From positions 10,044,001-10,108,000 of the forward strand of contig JASJZH010000004.1 of the NCBI GenBank assembly GCA_037178975.1: a stretch of DNA of 64,000 nt. The letters run 5' to 3'. Positions within the stretch are counted from its first letter, which is position 1. Each line of letters begins with the position of its first letter. This document shows positions 1 to 12,673 of this stretch, one piece after another. The position numbers and the translations under genes are program-made. This DNA comes from Oscheius tipulae. Taxonomy: Eukaryota > Nematoda > Chromadorea > Rhabditida > Rhabditidae. Under the pieces are notes generated by a model. That model was not told the DNA's origin. It saw nothing but the letters and a program-made list of their open reading frames with translations, and ran no database searches.

Positions 1-103
1 TGCATATTAGTAGTTTCTGGTTGACTAAGGGAGCTCAACCGTTCACAGTTACTGCCAAAATACAGTCATGAACTTAAAGAAACGAAAGGAACCCAATCTG
101 TCA

Positions 104-1332
104 CTACTTCACAAGGTCCTGCTTAGATACTGTAAACCTCTCTGATCCTCTGAAAAGCTTTACCATAGGGCCAGTACCAAAATTGATCCATACATTGTGA
201 CCTAACAGTGGCACTAATTCTCTTTCCCGGAAAGCAAACAACCCGGTTGATAAACTTACAGATCTGACTCCTTTATAGTCTCCTTGAACGTAACTTGTGA
301 CACATTTTGCAGGGCCAGAACCAGCGTCTGAATATTTACTTGACTTTGTACACAACCTCCTACATTTGTAGCCGACAAGTTCTTCAGTAAGCTCTCCATT
401 TTTGGAGTAGCCATTCCATAAATGAGCCCAGTTTGGTGTCGGACTCCTGTTGAAAGCAGGGCTTTCTCGAGACTGATATCATCATAATCGTCGTCGTTTA
501 GGAAGAATTCGGTCTTGTAGTCCTAAAAGCAACTTTTTATAAGGTTTCAATGTTCTCTACCTCAATTAGATTAACGTGTCCGTTGAGGATGAATTGCCAT
601 TTGAGGTCAAAGGGAATCTTTCGAGGGGACATGGTATCTTGGGATTTAGGCTCTTTGAAACTGGTCAGGATCTGGAAAGCTTTCTCTGTCTCTTTGTCTT
701 TCTGTCCCTTTACCTCTTTGTCTCTATGTCTCTTTGTCTCTCTGTCCCCCTGTTTTCCTGTCTATGTGTTTCTGCTTCCCTATTCTGTCTCTCTGTAATT
801 CTCACTTTTTCACAATTGGGTGGCTCGATCGACTTCAGTGTTGGTACCAATCCCGGTTTGACAATCGAGTATCCAAGTGGTGCGAAGACATCTTCTGTCA
901 CCTCTGTGATGTTCTTACTGCCCAACGGGGTCATGAAATCTATTCTGGAATAAACAACTTTGCGACTCCCGATAGAAAGTTTCCCGCCAAAACCATACCA
1001 AAGTTCTTTCCCAAGCCAATTAACCTTGGCCCGGCTGTAGATATCGCGCCCATTTGCATACTGATTTAATGGACTCTCTAGTTTGCCCATTCCTTTGTAT
1101 AGTTTTTGGCGGGATATACCTCATTTCAAATCTAAACAACTCACTGATAATCTAGTATCCATTCCTGCTGTCTGGTTATCTTCTCCCTTAACAGTTCCTG
1201 CCGGACAAACAGCAATTTGGCAACAATGAAAGCCACAGTTATGAGAGCAAACAGGGTCAGAAGACCGCAGCAGCGTAGACAGCCCCTCCTCTTCTCACTA
1301 AAAACCAGTGACAACTCATCACTCCTACCCAT
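104..1332 (-). CDS. Hypothetical type II membrane protein
   Basis: Five exons can be read on the minus strand: 1145-1332, 806-1060, 561-671, 260-522 and 104-149. The first encodes a basic, Cys-containing cytoplasmic tail and one hydrophobic segment (LLTLFALITVAFIVAKLLF, about residues 22-40), so a single-pass signal anchor is likely. The rest looks extracellular, with motifs such as LGKELWYGFGG and possible N-glycosylation sites. Phases of exons 2-5 join cleanly. The exon 1/exon 2 junction is one base out of phase with the best acceptors, so an exon boundary there is wrong or missing. I start at the ATG at 1332 because the longer reading frame upstream has only a TTG. I do not recognise the family. 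The start lies only 200 bp from the divergent DUF268 gene. The third intron carries a tctctgtct-type simple repeat. Confidence 0.55.
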
Positions 1333-1532
1333 AGTCTGAAACTTAGGTTTTTGGAAAGTTCGGCATGGATTCAAGGAGCTAGAAGGCGCTGCTTGTCTGC
1401 CTGTTGCCGGGATCGGACTCGATGACAATCTCAGCCACCCGGCCAGTCTACCTTTCCTCTATCTACAGGACTGATCTCACTTCACTGGAGGAGGCGAGGA
1501 GAATTAAAATTGCTGGCTACTATCGACAGTGG

Positions 1533-1601
1533 ATGCTAGCTCCCAAAATGGCCATGTTCAGTGGTTGTGTTTCCGGAGTTTTTCTCGTTTGTTGGTGAGT
1601 C

Positions 1602-1635
<34 letters not shown>

Positions 1636-2904
1636 TCATTTTAACTTTCAGGCTCCTGGTCCAAGTCTTTTCACACGAAGACAAGCCTCGTGGAGATCCA
1701 CCTTTTCGGACAACATGGGGTGTCATGGGCAAAGAAGAAGTCGATCAAACCATCTATAGACCCGCCTTCTATTGGCTTAGGGAGAACGACGTCATTCCGG
1801 CTGTGGAATACTACGACTTAATGAACTGCACCATGGTACATTTATTTTTTAAAGTGCCGACCTCTAACCTAGTACAATTTCCTAAGCCAGTACAAAAAGA
1901 CCACTTCAGGTCTTCGCCGAGTGGCTCAACCGTGCTCAAAACTACAAAATGAGCCAGCCTTCGCCTACCAAACTGCCAAAGATTCTCAAGAACCAGTTCA
2001 CTTTGAACGGTCTCCTTCAATGGACCAGTCAGCCAGATGACTCCAAGTTCGACAGGTCTCATGTCGTTTGGACACGTGACCAGATAGAGGACCTTGTTCT
2101 AAAAGATGTAGTCGAATTCAATGAACTGGACGGTCAAGCGAGAGCCATGTACCGAGCCATGGAGAACAATGACATCAACGGGAACAAAGTTTTGGTTTTT
2201 GGGACTGAAAGGACCCCTTGGATCGAGTCTTTTGCTCTGAAGGAGGGAGCTTTAGAGGTTCGAAGTCTTTGGAAGTTTTAGAAATTGAAAGTTTAGGTTC
2301 TGAGGACAGGTCCGGTCAACATCACAGTGGAAAACTATCCCTATGTCCAGTACAAGAACCCAATGGATATTGCTAGGAAGTACCACAAGTGAGACAAGTT
2401 TTCTTTAGTAGTGTTTGGCATTTTGGGAATACCTGGCGATGTTTTAAAGAGAATATTCCCCCTAAATAACCGAAGTTCAGATACCTCGACTACTTCGATG
2501 TTGCTGCCTCATTTTCCCTAGAAAGCTACGGCTTTGGACGATTTGATCCTCTCAACCCTAATGGTGATCTGCTGGAAATACAGAAGACCTACTGTATGCT
2601 CAAAGACAAAGGCATTCTTCTCCTCGGGCTCCCAATCGGATGGGACAATGTGGTCTGGAACAAGAAGAGAATCTACGGGAGACTGAGACTGGGAATGGTT
2701 GCTGCAGGTAAGAGAGACTGTCACTTTCTAAAGACTCATCTAAAAAAATTCTCAGCTTTTGATGTGATTGACATGTATTACTACGAAGAGACGATCCCCA
2801 TTGTGGTCGAGGAGTTCGACAAGACTTCTAAGGCTTCATCTAGTATCTCGAAACGGGTTGTCCTGGTGCTGAAGAAGCGTCATAGCACCACAGGAAGATT
2901 CTAA
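1533..2904 (+). CDS. DUF268 family membrane-anchored protein
   Basis: Six exons join in phase: 1533-1594, 1652-1835, 1910-2257, 2297-2388, 2481-2707 and 2756-2904. The N terminus has a signal anchor (FSGCVSGVFLVCWLLVQVF), then a lumenal domain with the DUF268 signatures VLVFGTERTPWIE, AASFSLESYGFGRFD, DPLNPNGD and ILLLGLPIGWDNV. DUF268 is a nematode-rich family with a methyltransferase-like fold; its substrate is unknown, so no reaction is assigned. The intron at 2258-2296 is only 39 nt. The reading frame is open upstream to an ATG at 1422, but 1533 follows a possible trans-splice acceptor (tatcgacag) and leaves the signal anchor near the N terminus. Intron 1 contains a gagagacagac simple repeat. 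An AATAAA follows at 2938. Confidence 0.8.
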
Positions 2905-3058
2905 ATTTACCGACGTGTTTGTACATAATGATCCCTAAATAAACGCCTCGCTCTTTTGAGCAAGAAAAGTTTTATGACACCGGGAGCTGTGTGCCAACCG
3001 GCGTCCTAATCTGTGATAAGCGTGGCTAGAGGACCAGCAGAAGGGCTTGCAGTGCAAG

Positions 3059-5766
3059 ATGCGAGTCTGTGTATTAGTGACAGTTTTGCTCGTACTCTTG
3101 GCTCTCTTTGTTATCGGTATTTTCCTCCTAGTTCCGTTGCCGCTAGCCGTCTTGCCGGCTATTTTGAAGGGAGAGCTACATTTAAAGTGAGTATTCTCTG
3201 TCTCTCTGTTTTTCTGTCTCTTTGCCTCTCTGTCTCTTTATCTGTCTGTCTGTCTCTCTGTCTCTCTATCTTTCTGTCTCTCTGTCGGACTCTGTCTTTC
3301 CATCCAGTTTGCAGACAGAACAAGGATGGAACCTTACCAAAATCCACAAACTATTGGGCCAACTATCCTGCTACCCAGTACTACGATTTTTTCTTTTTCA
3401 ACGTAACCAATCCTGATGAGGTCATAAATTATGGAGCCAAGGTCAATGTGGTCGAGATTGGACCCTACACCTATGCGTAAGCCTCTTGAGTTCACTCCTT
3501 ATCATTACTTGTGGAAGACCACTTTTCGATCTACACAGCAAAGAACTTTTTCAGGGAGCGAGAGTTCAAGGAAGACATTACCTTTTTCGATAATGGAAAC
3601 GAGGTATACTACTACAATAACAAGACATGGGTGAGGGAGATTTACAAAAGGCATTGAAGTAATTTCAGACTTTTAGTCCAGGAGATTCCTGTGACGGCTG
3701 TAAGTATGAGGATGTCATGACTCTGCCTAATATTGCCTATATGGTTAGTTTCCTCATTACCCCCTTTAGATAAATGCCCAAATCCTCGTATTTTGACAGA
3801 TGGAGGGTAGTGAAACCTAGATGTTACGGCTGAGACAGCTCGATCCAAATTAGATAGCTGTGTAGAAGATCACTTCGTACTTGTTTCTTTTAAAAGCCGA
3901 TAAGGTAGCCAGATAAGACTGGAATTGCCCCTGTTGTCCAAGAAAAACTAGGAATGATAAGAAGGAGAAAAATTGTTAATGTTTGGTTTGTATTTGAGCA
4001 GACAAGAGAAGAACTAAAGATCAGTTTTGACCAGCTAGGTATTTCCAGGCGGTTCTTTACGTAGCCAAACAGGAAGACTTTCCTCCAGCACTGGTCACCT
4101 TCATCGATTTTGGGCTTCTTCTTCTGGGAGAATATCCACTGAGGTAGATAAACTTCATCTCTCCGGCCTTCTAAAAGAGCAGGATTGAACCATGACTGAA
4201 AAGTTCAGAACCGTCCCCATGGCCGGAGTCCTGTTTGACGGTTACGATGACCCTCTTCTCGATCTGGTTAACAGTCCCCTAGGACAGAAGATCATCAACT
4301 GGCTCGGAGTCCAAATTCCTCACATCTCCGGCATGGGATATCTCGTCGGGGTTGGTTACTTGTTTTACAGCCCGTGAGGACATTTACGAACAGGCTGATA
4401 AGCCAGCGATGGCAACATTATACCTCTGAGAATATGACCTATTTCAGTACAATCATTCTAGTGATGGGGACTACACGAGCAAGACGGGGAAGGACGATAT
4501 TGGAAAGTAGGGAACCGTTCTTTTGGGTGAATAACAAAATTCAGCATTGATCTCATTCAAGAATGGTGCAACCAGACACATTTGACTTGGTGGAGAGACG
4601 ATTATTCGCAGGATATCACCCAGAGCGGAGATGGATCATACCAGAAGCCTGGGCTAAAGAAGACAGACAAGCTGAAGCAGTTCCAAAGTTTTATTTGCAG
4701 GTAGTTGTGTTTTGAGCCGAACTATTGGAATGGGAAGTAGGCAAGAGTTTACTTGACTGCTGGAACGGTACGGGTGCGACAGATTACGAGGGTCGAGAAT
4801 CTGGTGGATAGATGATACGGGCAATGACTAGATGGCGAAGACAATTGGAAAGTGAACCTTTACAGAGCATTCTACCTCCACTACGACTCTGAGACCTCCG
4901 TAGAAGGAATCCCAGCCTATACTTTCAAAATGGACGATGATACCTACGACAGTACGACGCAGAAAAATAAGGGATATCGATACGAGAACAAAGAGATGAT
5001 CGATTATTTTCCCAGCTGGCCATGTGGCGTGAATCACAGCTATGACCCGAGTCAAGATTTTTGTATCGATGTCGACTGTGACGTGAATGAGAACTTCTGC
5101 TCGACCTGCTGTGATGGTAGTCATATCCACGGAGAAAATGACACTATCCTTCTTCCGCCTGGAGTTATCCCTCTTCGGTGCTTCCCTGGTAGTCTTTTCC
5201 AGTGGATAGAGTCAAATAACAAATTCAGGACAGCTTCAACGGCTACCCATTTCTGCCTTTCTATCACCGCCTCACTTTGCCTGGTCGCCTCCAGAAGTTC
5301 AGCAGAGTGTCTATGGCCTGAGTCCCGATCCAAATGGGAAGCATCATCCAGGAAGCTTCGATATTAATCCAGTAAGTGACAAAGACAGAGAGACAAAGAG
5401 ACAAATACAGAGCAAGTATTATAGATGACGGGCTCCTCAGTCAACGCCCACTTCCGACTACAAGTAGCTGTCCCAATCTACAACGAGCCACAATACTGTG
5501 CCCTTGCCCAAACTGCTAATAACTTCATCCCCGCTGTCTGGATTCAGCTCCGAGTCGTAATGGATCACGACGCGAGAAATTTTCTTTACTTGGTGACAAG
5601 CACCATGCCGAAGGTCGTCCTGGGAGTGGGGATCGGATTCACGGCACTGTCAATACTGGGAGGAGCTGTCTTCCTGTTTCTTTTCTGCAGAGGACAGAAC
5701 AGGAAAGCGGAGATTCGAAGAAAATACGATGAGATTATTGAGAAAGAAGGTTCGGCGTGGTCATGA
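3059..5766 (+). CDS. CD36/SCARB-family scavenger receptor (LIMP-2/SR-B type)
   Basis: Exons read at 3059-3186, 3315-3476, 3555-3630, 3669-3743, 4049-4143, 4209-about 4342, 4448-4506, 4545-4700, 4866-5188, 5229-5371 and 5425-5766. Family landmarks appear in order: N-terminal transmembrane helix, FNVTNPDEV, EIGPYTY, KEDITFFDNG, LFDGYDDPLL, TGKDDI, the Cys-rich ectodomain, SPPHFAW, then a C-terminal helix (VVLGVGIGFTALSILGGAVF) and a short basic tail. This is the two-helix hairpin topology of CD36 proteins, which bind lipids, lipoproteins or hydrolases at the plasma membrane or in lysosomes. Ligand cannot be predicted. The intron at 4507-4544 is 38 nt; intron 1 is rich in tctctgtct repeats. The exact donor near 4342 is uncertain (gtcggg or gttggt). 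Confidence 0.9.
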
Positions 5767-5911
5767 TCTGTATCCACGTTTATTATTTTTGGCGGGTACT
5801 AGAAAGATTTAAAGGAGTATAAACTTCTATTTTCTTGCTCTATCTCTGTCTGGTCCAACAACTTGGACAATATATAAAAAAGGACAGACCAATAATCTTT
5901 CAAGCACTTTA

Positions 5912-7399
5912 TTAACATGGAACTTCACTATTCAAACTTTTCCTCGACTCGTCTTCCATGAGGTCGACCAAGAAGTGAGTGTAGAGAGGGAGGAACTCCT
6001 TCTTGACGATCTTAACATATCGTATGGCTTGACTCAAGCTGGTGGGATACCTTATAATTTTCCAGCTGATGTAGACCATGCTTCTGCCATCTCTCCTTGG
6101 TCAGCCTAAGAAATTTGGTGGCACAAGCGTTCCAGGGATTGCCCTTGTCTTTACGATGCTTCAGCATCTTGTATCTGGCGATGTGACCGGGGTATCGGGC
6201 TATTTTGTAGCCGGCCAGAATGACTCTGGAATGGGGAAATGAGAGGCAGAGAGGCCAGAGACAGCGAGGCAGAGGGACCGAAGAACCGAGACACAGAGAT
6301 AGAGATACCTCTTACCGATTGGTCATATCATCATCTTCTCCTCCCCATCCCCAGTAGTCTGTCGAGTATCCATTAACCGTCTCAAACTGTTCTGGCGTCA
6401 CAGCCACAACACCACCGAACAGCTCATTATATGGTAACCTGAAAGAAGCATACAATCTCTAGTGCGCTCGACTCACGCGTAGTCAAACTTGTCAATTGCG
6501 ACACTCATGTGTCTGGGATTGACTGGACAAGAGTACAGATTCCTGTCGTCTTCAGGCACTAGATCGACATCATGGAAGATGTAACATTCGAAGGGATAGA
6601 GCTTCTTGGCTTCGGTATAAGCGACGTCCATTAACTGGCAAAAAGATTGACAGTGACAACGACCAGCTTACTTACCTTTGCCTTGTTCATTCTCTGTTTA
6701 GCCGTCTGTTCCACCACAATAACGGAGTAGTCGAGCTGCTGTTTCTGAAGGAAACTGTGAAGATTGTTCAGTAGCACTTTTAGGTGAACCTCTCGATCTC
6801 GAAATGGTATAATTATAGCTACCTAAAGTAGACATTATTATCTGTAAATTCGTCTGTTACCCTATGCCTTGACCGACACTCTTTTGGTGACCACCTGCCT
6901 CCTGGTAACAGCATCGGATACTTCTTTTCGGTTACAGAGAGGTTGACAGGGTTCAGATTGACTCTGTAATGGTGGAAAGATACGCAAAAGAGCAGTTAAC
7001 TTACTCTATTGTTCCGTTGAGACCTGGTGGTATCTCTGGACAGAAAGGAAGCTCTTGGGACTGTCTCTGGAAAGTCCAGTCCTGTTTCCAAACCTCTCCG
7101 TTTTCCTTTCCGGGGTCTGAAGTAAGATCTCTCTGTCTCTCTGTCTCCCTGTCTGAGCTCACTCTGCTCAGCCTTCTCCTCCTCCAACTTCTCTCTAGCC
7201 ACATATTTCAATACACAAGGCATAGGATCCAAGACACATGGATCGTCCGGTGGAGCGGAGAACTCTAAAGAGGGTACATTCCCTTTCAATCCAGTAGACT
7301 TTTACCAAACTTGGAAAAGTTCCTGACTCCAAGATAGGAGATGCCCGTTAGAATGTAAATATTGATTAAAACTCTTGGAATATAGAAATGTGGAATCAT
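5912..7399 (-). CDS. Beta-1,4-galactosyltransferase family (GT7), BRE-4-like
   Basis: Nine exons join in phase: 7306-7399, 7163-7282, 7005-7116, 6861-6963, 6676-6822, 6477-6634, 6316-6438, 6051-6225 and 5912-6010. The protein starts with a short cytoplasmic tail and signal anchor ([16 protein letters not shown]), as expected for a Golgi type II enzyme. The catalytic domain carries [20 protein letters not shown], the metal site [33 protein letters not shown] and WGWGGEDDD, then [13 protein letters not shown]. In C. elegans the related BRE-4 adds GalNAc to glycolipid glycans; donor specificity here is not decided by what I can see. The last intron (6011-6050) is 40 nt and its removal restores the [17 protein letters not shown]-like end typical of the family. 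Confidence 0.9.
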
Positions 7400-7742
7400 T
7401 TTGCCGGGAAACTGACGAGGGAGGAGTGGATCAGAGGAGCGGCTAGCGGTGGGGAGAGCGACGATCTCGGGAACAGAACTATCTGCTGCGACAATCGGAT
7501 ACGGGAAGCGTATGGCTGGTTCCGGAGAAGAATGGGATAAAAAGTGATCCCTTAGGCGTCCAGACGAGGAAATAAATTAGTTTTTGTGTAGTTGTGTGTC
7601 TCTCTGTCTCCCCTTGTCTCTTTTTGTACTTCTGTCAGGATTGTAGTGGTCCTACAATACAGAAGAGATGCGAAGAAGAATTCACTGGTCGAAGGTAACA
7701 GTCTGCAAGCATAGGACAACTAAAATCAATGCACAGGCTACT

Positions 7743-8698
7743 CTACTTCCTCCAAAGTGCCACAAAGTACTTCTTCTCCCTAGTGACTAGTCTGTCATGG
7801 GTGTGGGTTCCTGGAGCACAGTAGGTAGCTCTCAATGAACTACTGAAAAGATGAACCAGGGAAGGAGCCTTGGCCAGCATCCTGTCATATTTGACTGTCG
7901 TCTTTTCGATTCCTTTCAATACTTGGTCGGTGACTTGTTCAAAGACAACTTCAGTGAATCCGGCCAAGGTGGCTTGTTGTCTGATTAGCCATTCCTAAAG
8001 CTGGGTTACTGTGAGAGATAGTTAGGGTAGACCTTATGGGAATAGCGGAGATCAATCCAACAGAGGTGTCCACCTGGTTTCAGGACACGATAAGCTTGTT
8101 CGAAAAAGGCTTGACAGTTGTTGAATAGATGCGAGGCTTCGACTGTGAGGACTGAAAAGCGGAAATAAGAACAGAGAGACAAAGACCCACCTATATCAAA
8201 CTCTCCATCATTAAAAGGCATTTTCTCCGCATTTCCCTTGACTATCGTAAGTTCTGAGTCCTTACTAGGAATCGCATCCAGTCCTACCAGCTCCCTGGTC
8301 AACGGGTGAGCCCTAAACTCCACTGAACTGATCCCAGCTGGTAGTCAACCCACCTATCAATCCATTTCAGCCCCGAACCCTGTCCGCAGGCGACATCCAA
8401 AAGAGTCAACCCCTTCAGATCTGGATATTCCGGGTGTAGACTCAATGGTTTCTCGTAGAGATAGTACGATGCCTTGTCTGGGTCTGAAAAATATATCCTA
8501 ACGGGTATTTGTAGGTTTACCATCACTTTGACAGTACTTCTCCACATGTTCAATCAATTCCTCTTCATTTTCCGTGGGCCAATAGCCCAGATTCATAAAA
8601 GTGATGCCTAGTTTTGGACAGAGCCACTGGAGAAGGGGATAGAGGATGAGTCGATCGAAGATATGGAACCAGAGGCGGCGCAGAAGTTCCAAGGGCAT
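7743..8698 (-). CDS. SAM-dependent class I methyltransferase with N-terminal membrane segment
   Basis: Exons: 8521-8698, 8354-8483, 8191-8312, 8033-8151 and 7743-7994. Motif I is LLDVACGQGSG, followed by VVGLD-like RELVGLDAIPS, GNAEKMPF, and the post-motif LKPGGHLCWIDLR. These identify a Methyltransf_11/UbiE-type fold that uses S-adenosylmethionine. Substrate is unknown; similar nematode proteins are annotated only as methyltransferases. The N terminus has hydrophobic stretches (FHIFDRLILYPLLQWL) that suggest membrane association. Introns at 7995-8032 (38 nt) and 8313-8353 (41 nt) are typical minimal introns for this window; the second was chosen because it restores WIDRAHPLTRELVGLD. Confidence 0.85.
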
Positions 8699-9331
8699 TT
8701 TCTAGAACATTTTTCGAAGATTTCCTTATATATTTGTCGAGAATTAGCTGTATTTTGAGCCAAAATTGGGTGAGATCTGTTCAGGGAGCGGAGTAAACGC
8801 GCCCAATTGTCTCCCCATCTGCTCCATGGATAATTTGGACGCTGTATCGGATCCAAGGGTTCTTTGGGCCTATTTTCTTGTTTTTCTCAACTTTCCTCAA
8901 TGATTCTGATCCCAACTTATCAAGTTTCTTCTATCGGAAAACAGCCAAGGTATCAAGAAAAATTCAAGCTCTTCAAATTCTAAGAAAGTTCAAATTGGCG
9001 CGTTTCTACCTTCGAGATTTTTCTGAAACCACCGACTTGTATTGGGCACGTCATTTTCTCTCCATTTTTGCCAATTTTTGTGTGTAGAATGCCTAAAAAC
9101 CTCAAAAAAAGTCAATAGTTTTTGTTGATATTCTTGTATCGCCATTCTTTATTTTCTTGTTTCATAAGCTTTGCGACATTATTCTACACGTCAGATCACA
9201 AGCAAATTCCTTAAAAAGTCAAGATTGCCTTCTAAAAACGTCAACGATTGTTGAAGATGCATCCTTTCCAATTTCCTGTTCTCTTCTTCTCATTTTTCCA
9301 AGTTTTCTTGCAAAAATGAGCTTCCAGAAAA

Positions 9332-10191
9332 ATGTCCGGCCGGCAGGGAGGAAAAGCCAAGCCGCTGAAGGCCCCCAAGAAGGATACAAAGGATATGGAC
9401 GACGTAGGGTCTTCCGATTTTCTTCTGTTCTAAAATATCCACTTTCAGGACGATGTCGCCTTCAAGAAGAGACAGCAGGAAGAAGCCAAGGCCATGAAGG
9501 AGGCTGCAGCCAAGGCCTCCCAAAAGGGTCCCATGGGTACGTTCTTTCCCTCTACTTCTTCGAGATTTGTCTGAACTCTTCTCAACTCTGGTTAGCCTGC
9601 TATCCCCCTCCTTGCAGCCTAGACAATCAGTTTAGACGCTACCATTGAATCAAGTTATCCATATTCAGCTCTTACCAGTTCTCTGAAGCAGTTTTCACGA
9701 ATTGCTAACTCAGGGAGCTCCTTGCGCTTGCTAGAAAATATCGAGAAGGCTGAAATGGCTCTAGACTTAGACTGGTTAGCGCCCAAATTTTGGCCAACAT
9801 TAATTGTGATCTCAAATGACTACCAATAAGTTTCCGCCAGGAAACGCCCTAGAACACCTCGTACCATAAGTTTTATTTTTTTTGTTTGTTTTACCATTAT
9901 CTAGGCTTGCTGACTCGTGGAGCCCTTATACCAGTAGTCTTAATTCTTTGAAAAGTGTCCGAGCCGTAAAGTGTTACCCTCCAGAAGGACGTGGCCGGTA
10001 GTTTTTACCTTGTTTTGAGTCCTCTTTCAACTGTTTTTAGATGAAAAATATCAAAACTCCCTTACAGTTTGGCATACTTCGTAGTAAAATTGGCATTTTC
10101 CTACAAAAGATCTATCTGACCATGTTTTCCCCTATTAAGCTCTCAATTGCAGGCAGCGGAACTGGAATCAAGAAGTCAGGCAAGAAGTAGA
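9332..10191 (+). CDS. tma7: TMA7 (translation machinery-associated protein 7)
   Basis: Three exons, 9332-9403, 9449-9536 and 10153-10191, give a 65-residue basic protein beginning MSGRQGGKAKPLK, with central KKRQQEEAKAMKEAA and C-terminal GTGIKKSGKK. Length and both end motifs match the TMA7/CCDC72 family, small ribosome-associated proteins. The ATG follows gagcttccag plus four A, a likely trans-splice site. Intron 2 is 616 nt, long for this locus, and I see no gene in it. An AATAAA lies at 10261. Confidence 0.93.
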
Positions 10192-10465
10192 CGATGACAA
10201 CCCCCTCTCAACGTCCTCGCCTAACCACCGGTATCGCCCTGCTCTTCGTGTTATTACGTGAATAAACCTACATTCTTTTTTTTTAGCCTAAAAAGCATAG
10301 AAAACCCAGAATATGGGACTTTATCTCTACTACAACTACAGTCTGTGTGTTAATAGTATAGCAAGGAAAGAGGACAAGAAATACGGACTAGAATATATGG
10401 AGATCAGACGACATTATGTGACGGGCTTTTTGTACACAGGAGAGATCGAGAGAGGCTGGAATCTT

Positions 10466-11418
10466 CTAGAAGACAGACTGGGTGTTGTACTTGTTCTGCC
10501 AGAACACGAGAATTAGGGTTACGCCGTACATCCCGGCTGCTATCCAGCACTGCGTCGCCTTTTCGCTGTACTTCGCCTCGATGTCTCTGGAAATTGAGGT
10601 TTTCATGAAAATTGGCGGGAAAAAACGTGGGATTTTCGAGTTATCGAAAAAAAAGCCTTCAGCTGGCTTTTTTGCGTCCTACCCGCGGTTGAGAAGGTAG
10701 ACTACTCCTACAATATTCCGTTTTTTCGTGCATTTCTGAAGGCTTTATACCGCATTGTCTTTCCAGCTCGGTAAATCGGAAGCATTTCAGTGTCTGAAGT
10801 AATTATTTTTGCCTATGCAGTCCATCAACCTATGAATTGCGCAAATTTTGGACAAGGTCAGGGCTCAAATGGTGAAACGATTACAAGCACATTGCTCACA
10901 ATATCATTTTTCATAGCATGGCCGGTGAACCTCTAGTATTGGCTCACTCTACGTGCTACTTTAAGCCAATTCTTTTTTGTGGAAAAATTGCTGTGGAAAT
11001 GAGCATTTTACATGTGAAATTAGTTGGAAATTTTTATAAAAGTCATGGATTATGCTCGGGTTCATCTGACACGTCACTGCTCACCCCGGAAACTCGCAGT
11101 AAAAACAGCGCTTTTTTATGTTTGCTTGCTCAGTTTATGCGTTTGTAACATTTATAACGTGTTTTACAAAAAGTATATGCAGACAAAGCAACTCACTCTA
11201 TGGGAATGGGTCCGCCGCGAGGCTCTTCTGGAAAGTGGAGATCGGGAAATAGTGTGACGGCTTGGGTTGAGAAGAAGAGGCCTAATAATCCTAGAAAGAC
11301 GACGCCCCAGACGGAGATTACCATGCTGAAAAGGAAAAAATGTAATGAAAACTGGTAAAAAGAAAACTCACCAGAAAGCCGACAATTTCGGTCCCAACAG
11401 CGGACAGACTTTGACCAT
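10466..11418 (-). CDS. Ribonuclease kappa / V-ATPase Vo-associated RNASEK
   Basis: Exons 11372-11418, 11197-11325 and 10466-10586 join in phase to a protein of about 98 residues. It has MVKVCPLLGPKLSAF, a first membrane helix (MVISVWGVVFLGLLGLFF), a short loop, then KYSEKATQCWIAAGMYGVT and a second helix (YGVTLILVFWQNKYN). Length, two-helix layout and the Cys-Trp-Ile-Ala-Ala-Gly motif fit the RNASEK family. In animals RNASEK is a component of the V-ATPase Vo sector needed for endosomal acidification; the RNase activity in the name is less secure. It lies head to head with the gene for Vo subunit e, 1.26 kb away. Confidence 0.82.
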
Positions 11419-12673
11419 TTTTGGCTAAAAAAAAAAACGAAGGATTAGGTGAGTGAGATGCCAGATTGAAAGAGAATCGAGAGAATGCTTATCTTTAATA
11501 GATAAAAAGGATGAAAAGGCTTAACGCTTGAATTGTCAGTTTCTGGAGGCTCTCATGATCTAATTTTACGTAAAGCTGCTTCCAGAGGCCCTACTCCTAG
11601 TCATTATTGCGCTTTTGATCGAAAACAACGTTCAGTGAAAGCTAAAAATGGGTTAGAGGCAAACAGAGCAACAGAAGGCTGGAGGTAGAAGATTTCGATT
11701 TTCCGGCGCCGTGCGCAATCCTGCTCCAGTGACATGCTCTATTAGAGAGAGTAGAGGGGGAATAGGTTTAAAAATAAGAAGCAAACATCTGAAATCGGAA
11801 AAGACTGAAATGAAGAGTTTAGAGGCAAAAACAATTTTTCTACATAATTTTGTTTAATTTTGACATATTTTGGTTCCAAACTGCTGTTACATGGTCTTGA
11901 TCGGAAGAGCAGCATTTTGCAAAAGCAAAAAGAGGCGAGAAAAGCAAGGAAATTTTTACCGCCAAAGTTCTCAACGAATGTTACCGTCTTTTTAAAACTT
12001 TCGTTACGTGATCAGGGGTTCCAATCATTGTACGACTGTAACTTGGTGGCAAGTCTACTTTCTGCCTAAAGTCCTCTATTTTCTCTTGCTGTTTTGCTCT
12101 TATTTTGCTACTTTTCTTGTCATCTTTCCTTCTTTTTTTTTGCTTTAGAAACATACTAGGATGCATGAAAACGGCTAGTATCATTGATGAGGATTGAGAA
12201 CCTTGTCCATTTTGCTATTTCATTCCTTTATACTGTTTTCGTCTCCTTACACCATTCCCTTTGTCCTGAACGACTGGTTATCGTCTTTTTTCCATCATTT
12301 CTTCAAAAATTATCGTCAGAGCGCGTTTCTCGCCGACGATCTCCGGTCCCGAACTCACCTTCGTTCCTTCTTCCTCAGCCTTTCTTCTAACGCAAGAAAG
12401 TGGTTTTTCGTTTCAGACACGTTCTCTATGACGTTCTTTTGTCTATTTTATGTCTGGAAATTGGTTTACGCTTCCAAAAATATTAATTTCTAGGATCAGT
12501 TTGTAAGAGATTTCCTGTTGCTGACCTTATCATGCAGCGGTTTTTTTCAATCTAAGACAAAATGAGATCTATCGATTGAATTTGCTGTAAAATCCTTGCC
12601 AAGCGACTATCCTTACCATTTTACCACTTTAATTGCCTTTTTCACTTCAAACTCACAAAATGCTTTGTTTCAG
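11419..12673. other. Intergenic region between RNASEK and V-ATPase subunit e
   Basis: A 1.25 kb AT-rich stretch between divergent genes. Open frames inside (for example 12194-12493) are low-complexity Phe/Ser/Leu-rich and have no splice or family support. I see no clear TATA box. It ends with a polypyrimidine acceptor (tgctttgtttcag) that abuts the next start codon, so the 5' end of the subunit e transcript here is probably a trans-splice site. Shared promoter function is only an inference from layout. Confidence 0.4.

Noticed and set aside
8313-8353. A 26-nt intron in the methyltransferase
   Set aside because: A later acceptor gives 41 nt and a better family match (RAHPLTRELVGLD), so the ultra-short intron was an artefact of my first choice.
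12194-12493. Open frame of 99 codons upstream of V-ATPase subunit e
   Set aside because: Phe/Ser/Leu-rich low complexity, no splice context, no recognisable domain.
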